A stretch of DNA of 64,000 nucleotides from Flavobacterium hercynium (lineage in GTDB: Bacteria > Bacteroidota > Bacteroidia > Flavobacteriales > Flavobacteriaceae): NCBI RefSeq assembly GCF_002217285.1, contig NZ_MUGW01000026.1, forward strand, positions 124,001 through 188,000, written 5' to 3'. A program made the position numbers and the translations under genes. The notes under the pieces were generated by a model. It saw nothing but the letters and a program-made list of their open reading frames with translations. It did not search any database and had not been told where the DNA came from. Of this stretch, positions 1 to 7,931 are shown piece by piece. The first letter of the stretch is position 1. Every line of letters starts with the position of its first letter.

Positions 1-167
1 AGTAAATTTATAGTGATACCTTGTTCGTTTCGGAGAATTCTTCGAATCGTAGTTTCAGTACAGTTGCTATCTCTGGCAAAAGAACTTTTATTTCCTTCAT
101 ATTTTACAAGGAATAAATTATAAATTCTTTCGACTAATTCGGACTCTAATTTTTCAATGTGCTTCAT
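1..167 (-). CDS. Helix-turn-helix protein, N-terminal part only (runs off the left edge)
   Basis: An open frame reads leftward from an ATG whose complement ends at 167 and continues through the window edge, giving about 55 codons without a stop. The translation begins MKHIEKLESELVERIYNLFL and then contains SFARDSNCTETTIRRIL, which has the spacing of a helix-turn-helix of the XRE/Cro kind (first helix with Ala, turn, then a TTIRRIL recognition helix). Only the N-terminus is visible, so it could be a stand-alone repressor or the DNA-binding part of a larger protein. A perfect palindrome lies 41 bp upstream of the start and may be its own operator, which is inference. Confidence 0.55.
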   Translation of the reverse strand, partial: MKHIEKLESELVERIYNLFLVKYEGNKSSFARDSNCTETTIRRILRNEQGITINL

Positions 168-207
168 TTAACAAAGAAAAAGAAGTCAAATCAGCATTTT
201 TAAAATT

Positions 208-231
208 AAATTCGACTTATAAGTCGAATTT
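208..231. promoter_or_regulatory. 24-bp perfect palindrome upstream of the helix-turn-helix gene
   Basis: The two halves are AAATTCGACTTA and TAAGTCGAATTT, an exact inverted repeat with no loop. It sits 41 bp upstream of the leftward helix-turn-helix gene, where an autoregulatory operator would lie. With no loop it is a poor terminator, although a T-rich stretch follows on the plus strand. Confidence 0.4.
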
Positions 232-308
232 TTTATTATTTTTGTTCAAGAATATATGGATGCTAAAATGATTAACATAATTATTGGATAAAGGTATTTG
301 TCATTGTA

Positions 309-408
309 TGTCATTTCGACGAAGGAGAAATCTTCGTAAGTGACTCCACAAAGAGAGTGCAATCTTTGTCGACTTTGCAACGAAGATTTCTCCTTCGTCG
401 AAATGACA
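309..408. repeat. MITE/REP-like element with 28-bp perfect inverted ends
   Basis: The arms 309-336 and 381-408 are exact reverse complements over 28 bp, both built around TTTCGACGAAGGAGAAATCT, and enclose a 44-bp centre. This arm sequence is, from memory, a dispersed intergenic repeat in Flavobacterium genomes. No transposase is present, so this would be a non-autonomous or palindromic unit. A target-site duplication is not obvious at the edges. Confidence 0.6.
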
Positions 409-480
409 AGATTGTGTAAGTTGTTGTTATTAAGCTGTTCGTGGTGTTTAAAAGCACTTGGTACAAAAATAAAACCGTTT

Positions 481-510
481 AGTACGGTACTATCCGTATA
501 GTACCGTACT
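481..510. promoter_or_regulatory. 30-bp dyad made of two AGTACnGTACT sites
   Basis: The arms 481-493 (AGTACGGTACTAT) and 498-510 (ATAGTACCGTACT) are exact reverse complements around CCGT. Each arm also contains its own 5-1-5 palindrome, AGTAC-G-GTACT and AGTAC-C-GTACT, centred 19 bp apart, about two helical turns. That layout suggests two dimers of a TetR-like regulator bound on one face. No matching regulator gene is visible next to it; the nearest rightward ORF starts at 592. Confidence 0.4.
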
Positions 511-591
511 AGAAAATCAATAGCTTACTTGCGCCATATTAGACGGAAAATAAGTTTTTCGTGTAGATAAATTAAATAACTAATAAAAATT

Positions 592-870
592 ATGAAGGTG
601 ATTGACAGTGCAGGATTGCAGATAGTAAGTAAAATTATTAAGGAAAGTATTAGTACCAAAAAAATACATTGTTTTTTGGAAAGAAGGGAAATCAAAAATA
701 TTAAAAATCCGTCTTCCCATGACATGGAATCGTATGCAGAACATACTCATTTTCATATTTTGGTTTTAACAGATGAATATACTGCACATGCTGCTACTAA
801 GTTAAATACCATTATAAAAACCAAAACAAAAGGAAGGTATTCTGCAACAATTTTGTTGTATCCAATCTAG
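592..870 (+). CDS. Small orphan protein of unknown function (92 aa, possibly a remnant)
   Basis: I do not recognise this protein with certainty. It starts at ATG 592 and ends with TAG at 870, and a rho-independent terminator follows at 915-945, which supports rightward transcription. The stretch HFHILVLTDEYTAHAATKLN followed by a basic segment and SATILLYPI weakly recalls the N-terminal nucleotidyltransferase-like part of longer Bacteroidota HEPN-domain proteins. If so, this copy lacks the HEPN part and is a truncated remnant. There is no signal peptide or membrane segment. An overlapping leftward frame (525-725) encodes a hydrophobic peptide and was judged a shadow. Confidence 0.35.
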   Translation: MKVIDSAGLQIVSKIIKESISTKKIHCFLERREIKNIKNPSSHDMESYAEHTHFHILVLTDEYTAHAATKLNTIIKTKTKGRYSATILLYPI

Positions 871-914
871 AGGAATAAAACCTTTCACTCGGTTTAGAGA
901 TAGTAATAAAATGG

Positions 915-945
915 AAAAGCGAATTATATACAGTTCGCTTTTTTT
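915..945 (+). terminator. Rho-independent terminator after the 92-aa ORF
   Basis: AAAAGCGAA (915-923) pairs with TTCGCTTTT (934-942) across a 10-nt loop and runs into a T tract. It separates the orphan ORF from the metal-efflux cluster. Confidence 0.65.
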
Positions 946-1115
946 GATTCTAAAATTATGTCCTATTCTATTATAATTTAAAGGTATTTTTACGAAAGTT
1001 TTGTTTTGCTTTGTTAAGCTGGAATAACTGTAAAGTAAATTAATGTAATGCACTATAAAAATAAGCTTTTAAGAAAGTATCAGAATCATAGGTATTACAT
1101 TATCACGACTAACTT

Positions 1116-1150
1116 TGCAATCTGATTGCATAAATTATTTCATACATTTG
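1116..1150 (+). promoter_or_regulatory. Promoter region of the metal-efflux cluster with a Fur-like 7-1-7 palindrome
   Basis: TGCAATC-T-GATTGCA at 1116-1130 is a perfect 7-1-7 inverted repeat, the geometry of Fur-family operators. TACATTTG at 1143-1150 fits the Bacteroidota -7 consensus TAnnTTTG and lies just before the ATG at 1157. The palindrome would therefore overlap the -33 region. A Fur-family gene lies in the same cluster at 7449, so metal-dependent control is a reasonable inference. The usual TTG spacing is imperfect, so the exact start site is uncertain. Confidence 0.45.
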
Positions 1151-1156
1151 TACTAT

Positions 1157-1480
1157 ATGAGATGGAAAACAACAATATTATTAATTTACATACTAGGACT
1201 TCTTGCAGTTCCGTGCAGTGATGTATATAATAGTTGCGAAGATTCTTCATCCAGCCAAACAGAACTGACTCACAGTCACAGCGACGACAATGATGATCAT
1301 TGCACACCTTTTTGCCAATGTTCCTGCTGTAGTGTTTCAGCTCTTAAATTTACTTTTAAACTACCGGAATTTAATCTTCCACAACAACTAATCAGTGTTA
1401 GAAATGTAGTATTAAGAGACTGTCAGGTTATTTCCCGTTACTCCGGAAATATATGGCAACCGCCTAAACTTTTCGTCTAG
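1157..1480 (+). CDS. Small exported Cys/His-rich protein, DUF6660-like
   Basis: The ATG at 1157 gives 107 residues. A start at 1115 is also open but would place the -7 box inside the gene. The N-terminus MRWKTTILLIYILGLLAVPC is a signal sequence, and the mature part has an acidic His-rich run (HSHSDDNDDHC) followed by CQCSCC, a plausible metal-binding patch. Small proteins of this type are found directly before CzcA/CusA pumps in Bacteroidota, where RefSeq calls them DUF6660. A periplasmic metal-binding or sensing role is inferred from its composition and from the pump that starts 175 bp downstream. Confidence 0.6.
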   Translation: MRWKTTILLIYILGLLAVPCSDVYNSCEDSSSSQTELTHSHSDDNDDHCTPFCQCSCCSVSALKFTFKLPEFNLPQQLISVRNVVLRDCQVISRYSGNIWQPPKLFV

Positions 1481-1655
1481 AATTTATTTTTGAATTGTGC
1501 TTTACTCACATGGTAATTTTTCTTTGGATAAATCACCAGTATCGTGATGTATCTTAAATTCCTGTAATCACAGGTCTTTTCTGCGCGCACATTCTAATTT
1601 TCTTCATTTTATATGGTGAAAGAAACTATTTTCTAAACTTTAAATTAGTTACATC

Positions 1656-4600
1656 GTGTTAGATAATATAATTAAATTCAGCATTAAGAACAAAATCATT
1701 ATTGGTTTAATGACATTGCTTCTTATTATTTGGGGTGCCTGGAGCGCTACCAAATTGCCCATAGATGCCGTGCCTGACATCACCAACAATCAGGTACAGA
1801 TCTTTACCAGCAGTCCTACACTTGCCGCACAGGAAGTAGAACAGCTCGTAACATTTCCGATAGAACAAAGTATAGCAACAGTTCCAAAAATTCAGGAAAT
1901 CAGAAGTATTTCAAGATTTGGACTTTCGGTAATTACCGTTGTGTTTGACGATGAAACCGATATTTATTTTGCCCGACAGCTTATCAATGAAAGATTGAAA
2001 GAAGCTCAGGATAAAATTCCACAAGGTGCAGGAACTCCGGAAATGGCTCCAGTAAGCACAGGACTTGGAGAAGTGTATCAGTATATTATTCATCCTAAAA
2101 AAGGAAGTAAGAATAAATATAATGCCAAAGATTTGCGCACCATGCAGGACTGGATTGTGGCCAGACAATTGTACGGAACACCCGGAATTGCAGAGGTAAA
2201 CAGCTTTGGAGGAGAACTCAAACAATACGAAGTGGCCGTAAATCCGGACCGATTGAAAGCAATGGGTGTGAGTATTCCTGATATTTTTACTGCTTTGCAA
2301 AAGAACAATCAGAATACGGGAGGTGCTTATATTGATAAGAAGCCAAATGCTTATTTTATAAGGGGAATTGGTTTAGTAACTTCCTTAGAAGACATTAAAA
2401 AGATCGTCGTAAAAAATACAGGAGCAGCACCAATTTATGTTAGCGATGTTGCTAATGTACGATTTGGACAAGCCGTTCGATATGGCGCTTTGACCTACAA
2501 TGGCGAAGTTGATGCCGTTGGTGGTGTTGTCATGATGCTAAAAGGCGAGAACAGCAACGAAGTAGTAAAACGAATTAAGGAAAAACTGCCTACGATTCAA
2601 AAATCACTTCCGAATGATGTTGTAATCGAACCCTATTTAGACCGTACAGATTTGGTAGGAAGAGCCATAAGTACCGTAGAAAAAAACCTTGTCGAAGGTG
2701 CTTTGATCGTAATTTTTGTACTGGTATTGTTTCTGGGAAATCTTCGTGCCGGACTAATCGTTGCTTCCGCTATTCCGCTTGCGATGCTTTTTGCTTTGGG
2801 AATGATGAACGTTTTTGGCGTAAGTGCTAATTTAATGTCGCTTGGCGCTATCGATTTTGGACTTATTGTCGACGGTGCCGTTATTGTAGTAGAAGCGACT
2901 TTACATCATTTAGGAATGCGAAAAACACTCCGAAGTCTTACCCAAGACGAAATGGACGAAGAAGTTTTTCAGTCGGCCTCTAAAATACGTACAAGTGCTG
3001 CATTTGGTGAAATCATAATTTTAATTGTTTACATTCCAATTCTGACACTTGTGGGCGTAGAAGGAAAAATGTTTCGTCCGATGGCGCAGACTGTAGGTTT
3101 TGCCATTTTTGGAGCACTGATTTTGTCACTGACTTACATTCCGATGATGTGTGCATTGTTCTTATCCAAGAAACCCAATCATAAAGAGAATTTTAGTGAT
3201 AAAATGATGCAAAAACTGCAAAATATTTACCAGCCTTTACTTCAAAAAGTAATCAATGTTAAGTATGCTGTCGTAGGTTTTACAGGTTTATTATTTGTAG
3301 TTTCGATTATCTTTTTTACCAGAATGGGAGGTGAGTTTATTCCTCAGTTACAAGAAGGCGATTATGCATTTCATTGTATTTTGCCACAAGGAAGTTCCTT
3401 GAATCAGAGTATCGAAACCTCTATGCAGGCTTCGAGAATAATCAAAGAATTTGATGAAGTTAAAATGGTGGTAGGAAAAACTGGAGCTGCCGAAGTACCA
3501 ACAGATCCAATGCCGCCCGAAGCAACAGATTTAATGGTAGTGCTTAAACCCCAAAGCGAATGGAAATCAGGACGAACTTACAATGAACTTGCAGACGCAA
3601 TTATAGAAAAATTAGAAGTTATTCCCGGCGTTTTCTTCGAAAAGAATCAGCCTATTCAAATGAGGTTTAACGAATTGATGACAGGAATCCGACAAGATGT
3701 TGCCGTAAAAATATTTGGAGAAAATCTGAACACACTTTCGCAATATGCCAAAGAAGTCAGTGAGGTTATTAAAAGCGTTCCCGGTGCAACTTCACCACAG
3801 GTAGAAAGAGTAAGCGGATTGCCTCAAATAAATATCGAATACGACAGGACCCGCATCGCCAATTACGGATTAACAATAGAAGACGTAAATGATGTTGTAA
3901 GTACCGCTTTTGCCGGAAAAAGTGCAGGTCAGGTATATGAAAACGAAAGACGTTTTGATTTAGTTGTTCGTTTAGACAGCATTCACAGAAGCAGTATCGA
4001 TGATGTAAGCAACCTTATGATTCCAACCAATACCGGAAATCAAATTCCGTTATCACAAGTAGCCAATATAGACTATAAACTAGGTCCCGCGCAAATAAGC
4101 AGAGAAGCAGGAAAACGCAGAATTGTAGTAGGATTTAACGTAGCGGGACGCGATGTTCAAAGTGTGGTAGAAGATATTCAGGAGAAATTGTCAGAAAAAG
4201 TAAAATTGCCTCCGGGTTATTATTTTACGTATGGAGGTCAGTTTGAGAACCTGCAACAAGCAAGCGCCCGTTTACTGGTTGCCGTTCCGGTATCGCTGTT
4301 ATTAATTTTTGGTTTGTTGTATTTTACATTTCGTTCTTTTAAACAGGCTATTTTAATATTCACCGCCATTCCAATGAGTGCAATCGGAGGTATTTTTGCT
4401 TTGATGCTAAGAGGAATGCCCTTTAGTATCAGTGCCGGAATTGGATTTATTGCCTTGTTTGGTGTAGCAGTCCTAAACGGTATTGTTTTGATTGGAACTT
4501 TTAACCAGCTTGAAAAAGAAGGTATAACAGATATTTTACAAAGAGTAAAAGAAGGAACGATGACAAGGCTTCGTCCTGTATTAATGACAGCAACTGTTGC

Positions 4601-5972
4601 TTCATTAGGTTTTTTACCAATGGCCATTAGCAGCAGTGCAGGAGCAGAGGTACAAAAACCGCTGGCAACAGTAGTAATAGGAGGTTTGATTACAGCGACA
4701 TTCCTTACCTTGTTTGTACTGCCTTTGCTGTATATTATTTTTAATTCTAAATTCAATTTTACAGGTAAATTCAAGATGAAAAATGCAACCTTAATTGTAC
4801 TGTTTTGTTTGGCTGGTCTGGGATCTGTTAACGCTCAGGAAAGAATCTCTATGGATCAGGCCGTTGAAACTGCTTTGCAAAACAATCAGCAATTAGACAT
4901 CAATGAAGCTGAAATTCGAAGTGCGGGATTTAATGTAAAAACTGCCATTGATATACCAAAAACCGGAATATTTGCGGAAAACGAAGACCTTCGTCCGACT
5001 GATAATGTTGGGATATTAAAGATTGGTATCTCACAAAGTGTTGCATGGCCTGGATTGTATGCAGCCAGAAAAACATATTTTAAAGAACAGTTAAAGCACG
5101 CAGAATTAAATACGGGAGTTTTAAATGCGACAATAAAAAGAGAAGTGCGAACTGCGTATTACAAACTTTGGTATTTGCAGGATAAACAATTATTGTACAC
5201 ACGTTTAGACAGTATTTATACCTTACTTTTTAAGACAGCGGAAGTTCGTTTAAAAGCTGGTGACGTAGCAAAACTGGACAGAATTGCAGCCGAAGCAAAA
5301 TTGTACGAGTTAAAAGCTTTTTCAGATCAGAATAAAAAAGATATGACCGTGCAGCAACAACAATTGATGCTGTTATTAAATCAGAATACATGGTTGCTTC
5401 CTGTAGAAGCTCCGTTAGGAAAGGCTGATGTCGTGTTATCTGAAACAAATGGACTTCATCCTTTGTTGGTATTGCAGGAACAAAATGTAAAAATTGCAAC
5501 ATCCAATGTTTCCGTACAACGAAATACCAACATGCCCGAATTCTCAGGAAGAGTTTTTAGCCAGCGTCTTTGGGGAGCAAATGATCCCTATACCGGATTT
5601 TCTGCTACAGCTTCTTTCCCTCTTTTTGGAGCAGGATCAGCACACAATAAAGTAAAGGCAGCGGCAGCTGAAAAAGACGTGCAGGAAAAGAATCTGACCT
5701 ATCAAACGCAACAGCTGCAGACTCAAAAAGCATCGGCTATTGCAGATATCGAGAAGAATCTTTCGTTACTGAATTTTTATGAAACATCAGGATTAAAACA
5801 ATCAGAAGAAATTATAAAAGCAGCGACATTAAGTTACAGATCAGGAGAAATTAGTTTTGCTGAATTGGGTCAGTTTTTAAGTCAGGCGGTAGGAATACGT
5901 CAGAATTACTTAGATGTTCTAAACCAGTATAATCTGTCAGCAGTTCAGTTTAATTATTTTAATAATAAATAA
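1656..5972 (+). CDS. CzcA/CusA-family heavy-metal RND pump fused to a TolC-type outer-membrane channel
   Basis: This 1438-residue protein drives proton-coupled export of divalent or monovalent heavy-metal ions. Residues 1-1030 form a complete HME-RND permease: first membrane helix at 12-30, two periplasmic porter loops, and the helix-4 signature DFGLIVDGAVIVVEA (400-414) with the proton-relay aspartates. Residues from about 1058 to the end are an outer-membrane factor with TolC-type coiled-coil repeats (SMDQAVETALQNNQQLDINE near its start). The junction contains MKNATLIVLFCLAGLGSVNA, which reads as an intact signal peptide starting at residue 1041, with its own ATG at 4776. The start used is GTG at 1656, which matches the usual MLDNIIKFSI beginning. 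The adaptor gene follows after 84 bp, with a stem-loop at 5994-6025 between them. The substrate cannot be read from the sequence; the neighbouring Zn/Cd ATPase suggests zinc, cadmium or cobalt. Confidence 0.9.
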   Translation: MLDNIIKFSIKNKIIIGLMTLLLIIWGAWSATKLPIDAVPDITNNQVQIFTSSPTLAAQEVEQLVTFPIEQSIATVPKIQEIRSISRFGLSVITVVFDDETDIYFARQLINERLKEAQDKIPQGAGTPEMAPVSTGLGEVYQYIIHPKKGSKNKYNAKDLRTMQDWIVARQLYGTPGIAEVNSFGGELKQYEVAVNPDRLKAMGVSIPDIFTALQKNNQNTGGAYIDKKPNAYFIRGIGLVTSLEDIKKIVVKNTGAAPIYVSDVANVRFGQAVRYGALTYNGEVDAVGGVVMMLKGENSNEVVKRIKEKLPTIQKSLPNDVVIEPYLDRTDLVGRAISTVEKNLVEGALIVIFVLVLFLGNLRAGLIVASAIPLAMLFALGMMNVFGVSANLMSLGAIDFGLIVDGAVIVVEATLHHLGMRKTLRSLTQDEMDEEVFQSASKIRTSAAFGEIIILIVYIPILTLVGVEGKMFRPMAQTVGFAIFGALILSLTYIPMMCALFLSKKPNHKENFSDKMMQKLQNIYQPLLQKVINVKYAVVGFTGLLFVVSIIFFTRMGGEFIPQLQEGDYAFHCILPQGSSLNQSIETSMQASRIIKEFDEVKMVVGKTGAAEVPTDPMPPEATDLMVVLKPQSEWKSGRTYNELADAIIEKLEVIPGVFFEKNQPIQMRFNELMTGIRQDVAVKIFGENLNTLSQYAKEVSEVIKSVPGATSPQVERVSGLPQINIEYDRTRIANYGLTIEDVNDVVSTAFAGKSAGQVYENERRFDLVVRLDSIHRSSIDDVSNLMIPTNTGNQIPLSQVANIDYKLGPAQISREAGKRRIVVGFNVAGRDVQSVVEDIQEKLSEKVKLPPGYYFTYGGQFENLQQASARLLVAVPVSLLLIFGLLYFTFRSFKQAILIFTAIPMSAIGGIFALMLRGMPFSISAGIGFIALFGVAVLNGIVLIGTFNQLEKEGITDILQRVKEGTMTRLRPVLMTATVASLGFLPMAISSSAGAEVQKPLATVVIGGLITATFLTLFVLPLLYIIFNSKFNFTGKFKMKNATLIVLFCLAGLGSVNAQERISMDQAVETALQNNQQLDINEAEIRSAGFNVKTAIDIPKTGIFAENEDLRPTDNVGILKIGISQSVAWPGLYAARKTYFKEQLKHAELNTGVLNATIKREVRTAYYKLWYLQDKQLLYTRLDSIYTLLFKTAEVRLKAGDVAKLDRIAAEAKLYELKAFSDQNKKDMTVQQQQLMLLLNQNTWLLPVEAPLGKADVVLSETNGLHPLLVLQEQNVKIATSNVSVQRNTNMPEFSGRVFSQRLWGANDPYTGFSATASFPLFGAGSAHNKVKAAAAEKDVQEKNLTYQTQQLQTQKASAIADIEKNLSLLNFYETSGLKQSEEIIKAATLSYRSGEISFAELGQFLSQAVGIRQNYLDVLNQYNLSAVQFNYFNNK

Positions 5973-6056
5973 CAGGCACAAATTCCTTTGTTTTCTGTCT
6001 TGAAAATCAAAGTTTAAAAGACAGATTTTATGGTGTAATTTTTAAAAATAAAAAAA

Positions 6057-7331
6057 ATGAAAGTCAAAATTAAAATAGTAGTAGTTGCTTTATCCCTGCT
6101 GACGTTGATCGGTTGTGGGCAAAAGAACAACGAAGGAGATACTAAAGAAGTGGCATCTGAAAAAACGGAAGCAGGAAAAGAAGAACACGGAGAAGAAACT
6201 TCTTCTATTGCAGAGTTAACGCAGGATCAAATGAAAGCCGTTGGAATTACACTGGGTACGATTGAAAACAAAAATCTTACTGCGGTTATAAAAGCAAATG
6301 GTGCTTTACGGGTTCCGAATAACAATAAAGCCAATGCCACATCATTGTACGGAGGCGTTATAAAAACACTAAAAGTACAGCTTGGTGATTATGTAAAAAA
6401 AGGACAAGTCATTGCTACGATCGAAAATCCACAATTTATACAATTGCAGGAAGAGTATCTGACGATTGGAAGCAAGATTATATTAGCCGATCAGGAACTA
6501 AGACGTCAACAAGAACTGCAAGAAGGAAATGCAGGAGCATTAAAGAATTTGCAAAGTGCTACAGCAGAAATGAATGCACTTAGAGGGCGTAAAGCATCCC
6601 TTCAAAAACAGATTCAGCTTATGGGAATTAATCCAGGCGGAATCACTTATTCAAATTTAAAATCAGCTTTGACAGTGACCAGTCCGGTAAGTGGAACGGT
6701 AAGCAGTGAGTTTGCAAAAATTGGAAGTTATGTTGATGTTTCTTCACCAGTTGTAGAAATTGTAGATAACGGATTAATCCATCTTGATCTACAGATTTTT
6801 GAAAAAGACCTACCTATGATCAAAATTGGACAAGTAGTAAATTTCACTTTGACTAATAATCCTGCTATATCGTATACCGCTAAAGTATTCAATATTGGAT
6901 CTTCGTTTGAAAATGAAAGTAAAACAGTGGCGGTTCATTGTACAGTGACCGGAAATAAAAGCGGATTAATCGATGGTATGAATATTACCGCAATGGTAAG
7001 TGTTGGAAGTGCTTTGACAGCTGCTGTACCCAATGCAGCTATTGCAGAAGCAGATGGAAAATTCTACATTTTTGCGCAAACAGAAAAGAAACCTGAAGCA
7101 GAACACGGACATGGTGCTGAAGGAGAAGAAAAACACAACGAAGGGGAAGAAAAGAAAGCAGAAGCCGCTACTATGAATTTTGAAAAAATAGAAGTTTCAA
7201 AAGGTGTTTCAGAAGTTGGATATACAGCTATTACGACAGTTAAGAAAATTCCGGAAGGAACAAAAATCGTGACTAAAGGTACTTTTTTCGTAAATGCCAC
7301 ATTGAGTAATTCCGGAGGGCACGAACATTAA
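6057..7331 (+). CDS. Periplasmic adaptor (membrane fusion protein) of the heavy-metal RND pump, CzcB-like
   Basis: This 424-residue lipoprotein bridges the inner-membrane pump and outer-membrane channel encoded by the fused gene upstream. The N-terminus ends in LLTLIGCG, a lipobox with Cys at residue 20. A lipoyl/barrel-sandwich half is visible at YGGVIKTLKVQLGDYVKKGQ (about 98-117), followed by an alpha-hairpin (about 125-185), the second lipoyl half (TVTSPVSGTVSSEFAKIGSY, about 203-222) and beta-barrel segments. Two His/Glu-rich tracts (KEEHGEE near residue 40 and HGHGAEGEEKHNEGEEK near 350) could bind metal, as seen in CzcB-type adaptors. It is co-directional with the pump and probably in one operon. 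Confidence 0.88.
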   Translation: MKVKIKIVVVALSLLTLIGCGQKNNEGDTKEVASEKTEAGKEEHGEETSSIAELTQDQMKAVGITLGTIENKNLTAVIKANGALRVPNNNKANATSLYGGVIKTLKVQLGDYVKKGQVIATIENPQFIQLQEEYLTIGSKIILADQELRRQQELQEGNAGALKNLQSATAEMNALRGRKASLQKQIQLMGINPGGITYSNLKSALTVTSPVSGTVSSEFAKIGSYVDVSSPVVEIVDNGLIHLDLQIFEKDLPMIKIGQVVNFTLTNNPAISYTAKVFNIGSSFENESKTVAVHCTVTGNKSGLIDGMNITAMVSVGSALTAAVPNAAIAEADGKFYIFAQTEKKPEAEHGHGAEGEEKHNEGEEKKAEAATMNFEKIEVSKGVSEVGYTAITTVKKIPEGTKIVTKGTFFVNATLSNSGGHEH

Positions 7332-7448
7332 TAAATTTATATAAAAGAATAAATTACAATAAGAATCAACAAGCTAAAGTTCAAACAAAGCTTCGTAAAT
7401 TTACTAGTATTTGATACAGTGAAGTCAGATGATTTTATTTTGTAAACT

Positions 7449-7877
7449 ATGATTGATATGAAGAAAGCAACAGAAGATGCCTTCGCGGGCAAGAATATCC
7501 GCCTGACTACAATGCGTATTCTTATTTATGAATATTTAGAAACCGTTACAGCAGCCCTTTCGTTATCTGACATTGAAAAATTCTTTCACAAAGCCGACAA
7601 AGTAACGATTTACAGAACGCTCCAAACATTTCAGGAAAAGGGTCTGGTTCATAAAATTACAGATGAAAACGTCGTTAAATATAAGCTTTGTGCAGAAACC
7701 TGCGCTGAGGAAAATCACAATGATCGTCATTTACATTTTTACTGTAAAAATTGTAAAGAGACAACTTGCAGAGAAGAAATAATTTTTCCTGAAAGTATGG
7801 ATAACCAGCTTCAGATTGATGAAATACAAATATTGGCAAAAGGAATATGCGACAAATGTCTAAGATTGAGTTTGTAA
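7449..7877 (+). CDS. Fur-family metalloregulator
   Basis: This 142-residue protein has the Fur architecture. An N-terminal winged helix (residues 15-85, with TIYRTLQTFQEKGLVHKI as wing and recognition region) is followed by a dimerisation domain with HLHFYCKNC (HxH plus CxxC) and a second CDKC pair near the C-terminus, the structural zinc ligands of the family. Fur, Zur, Mur and PerR cannot be told apart here. Its position between the efflux adaptor and the P-type ATPase, and the 7-1-7 palindrome at 1116, suggest it senses the exported metal. ATG 7449 was used; the ATG three codons later (7458) is equally plausible. Confidence 0.88.
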   Translation: MIDMKKATEDAFAGKNIRLTTMRILIYEYLETVTAALSLSDIEKFFHKADKVTIYRTLQTFQEKGLVHKITDENVVKYKLCAETCAEENHNDRHLHFYCKNCKETTCREEIIFPESMDNQLQIDEIQILAKGICDKCLRLSL

Positions 7878-7931
7878 TACAACTTGAATTGTACTGACAT
7901 TGCTTATTAGATAATTCATAAAATAATAAAC

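Noticed and set aside
525..725. Leftward hydrophobic frame opposite the 92-aa ORF
   Set aside because: It is antisense to a frame followed by a proper terminator, and its hydrophobic composition is what AT-rich antisense frames usually give.
802..1053. Leftward 83-codon frame over the terminator region
   Set aside because: It spans the terminator hairpin at 915-945 and has a composition typical of random AT-rich sequence.
4238..4774. 178-codon leftward frame inside the RND pump gene
   Set aside because: It lies wholly antisense to conserved pump sequence. Long antisense frames are expected there from codon bias.
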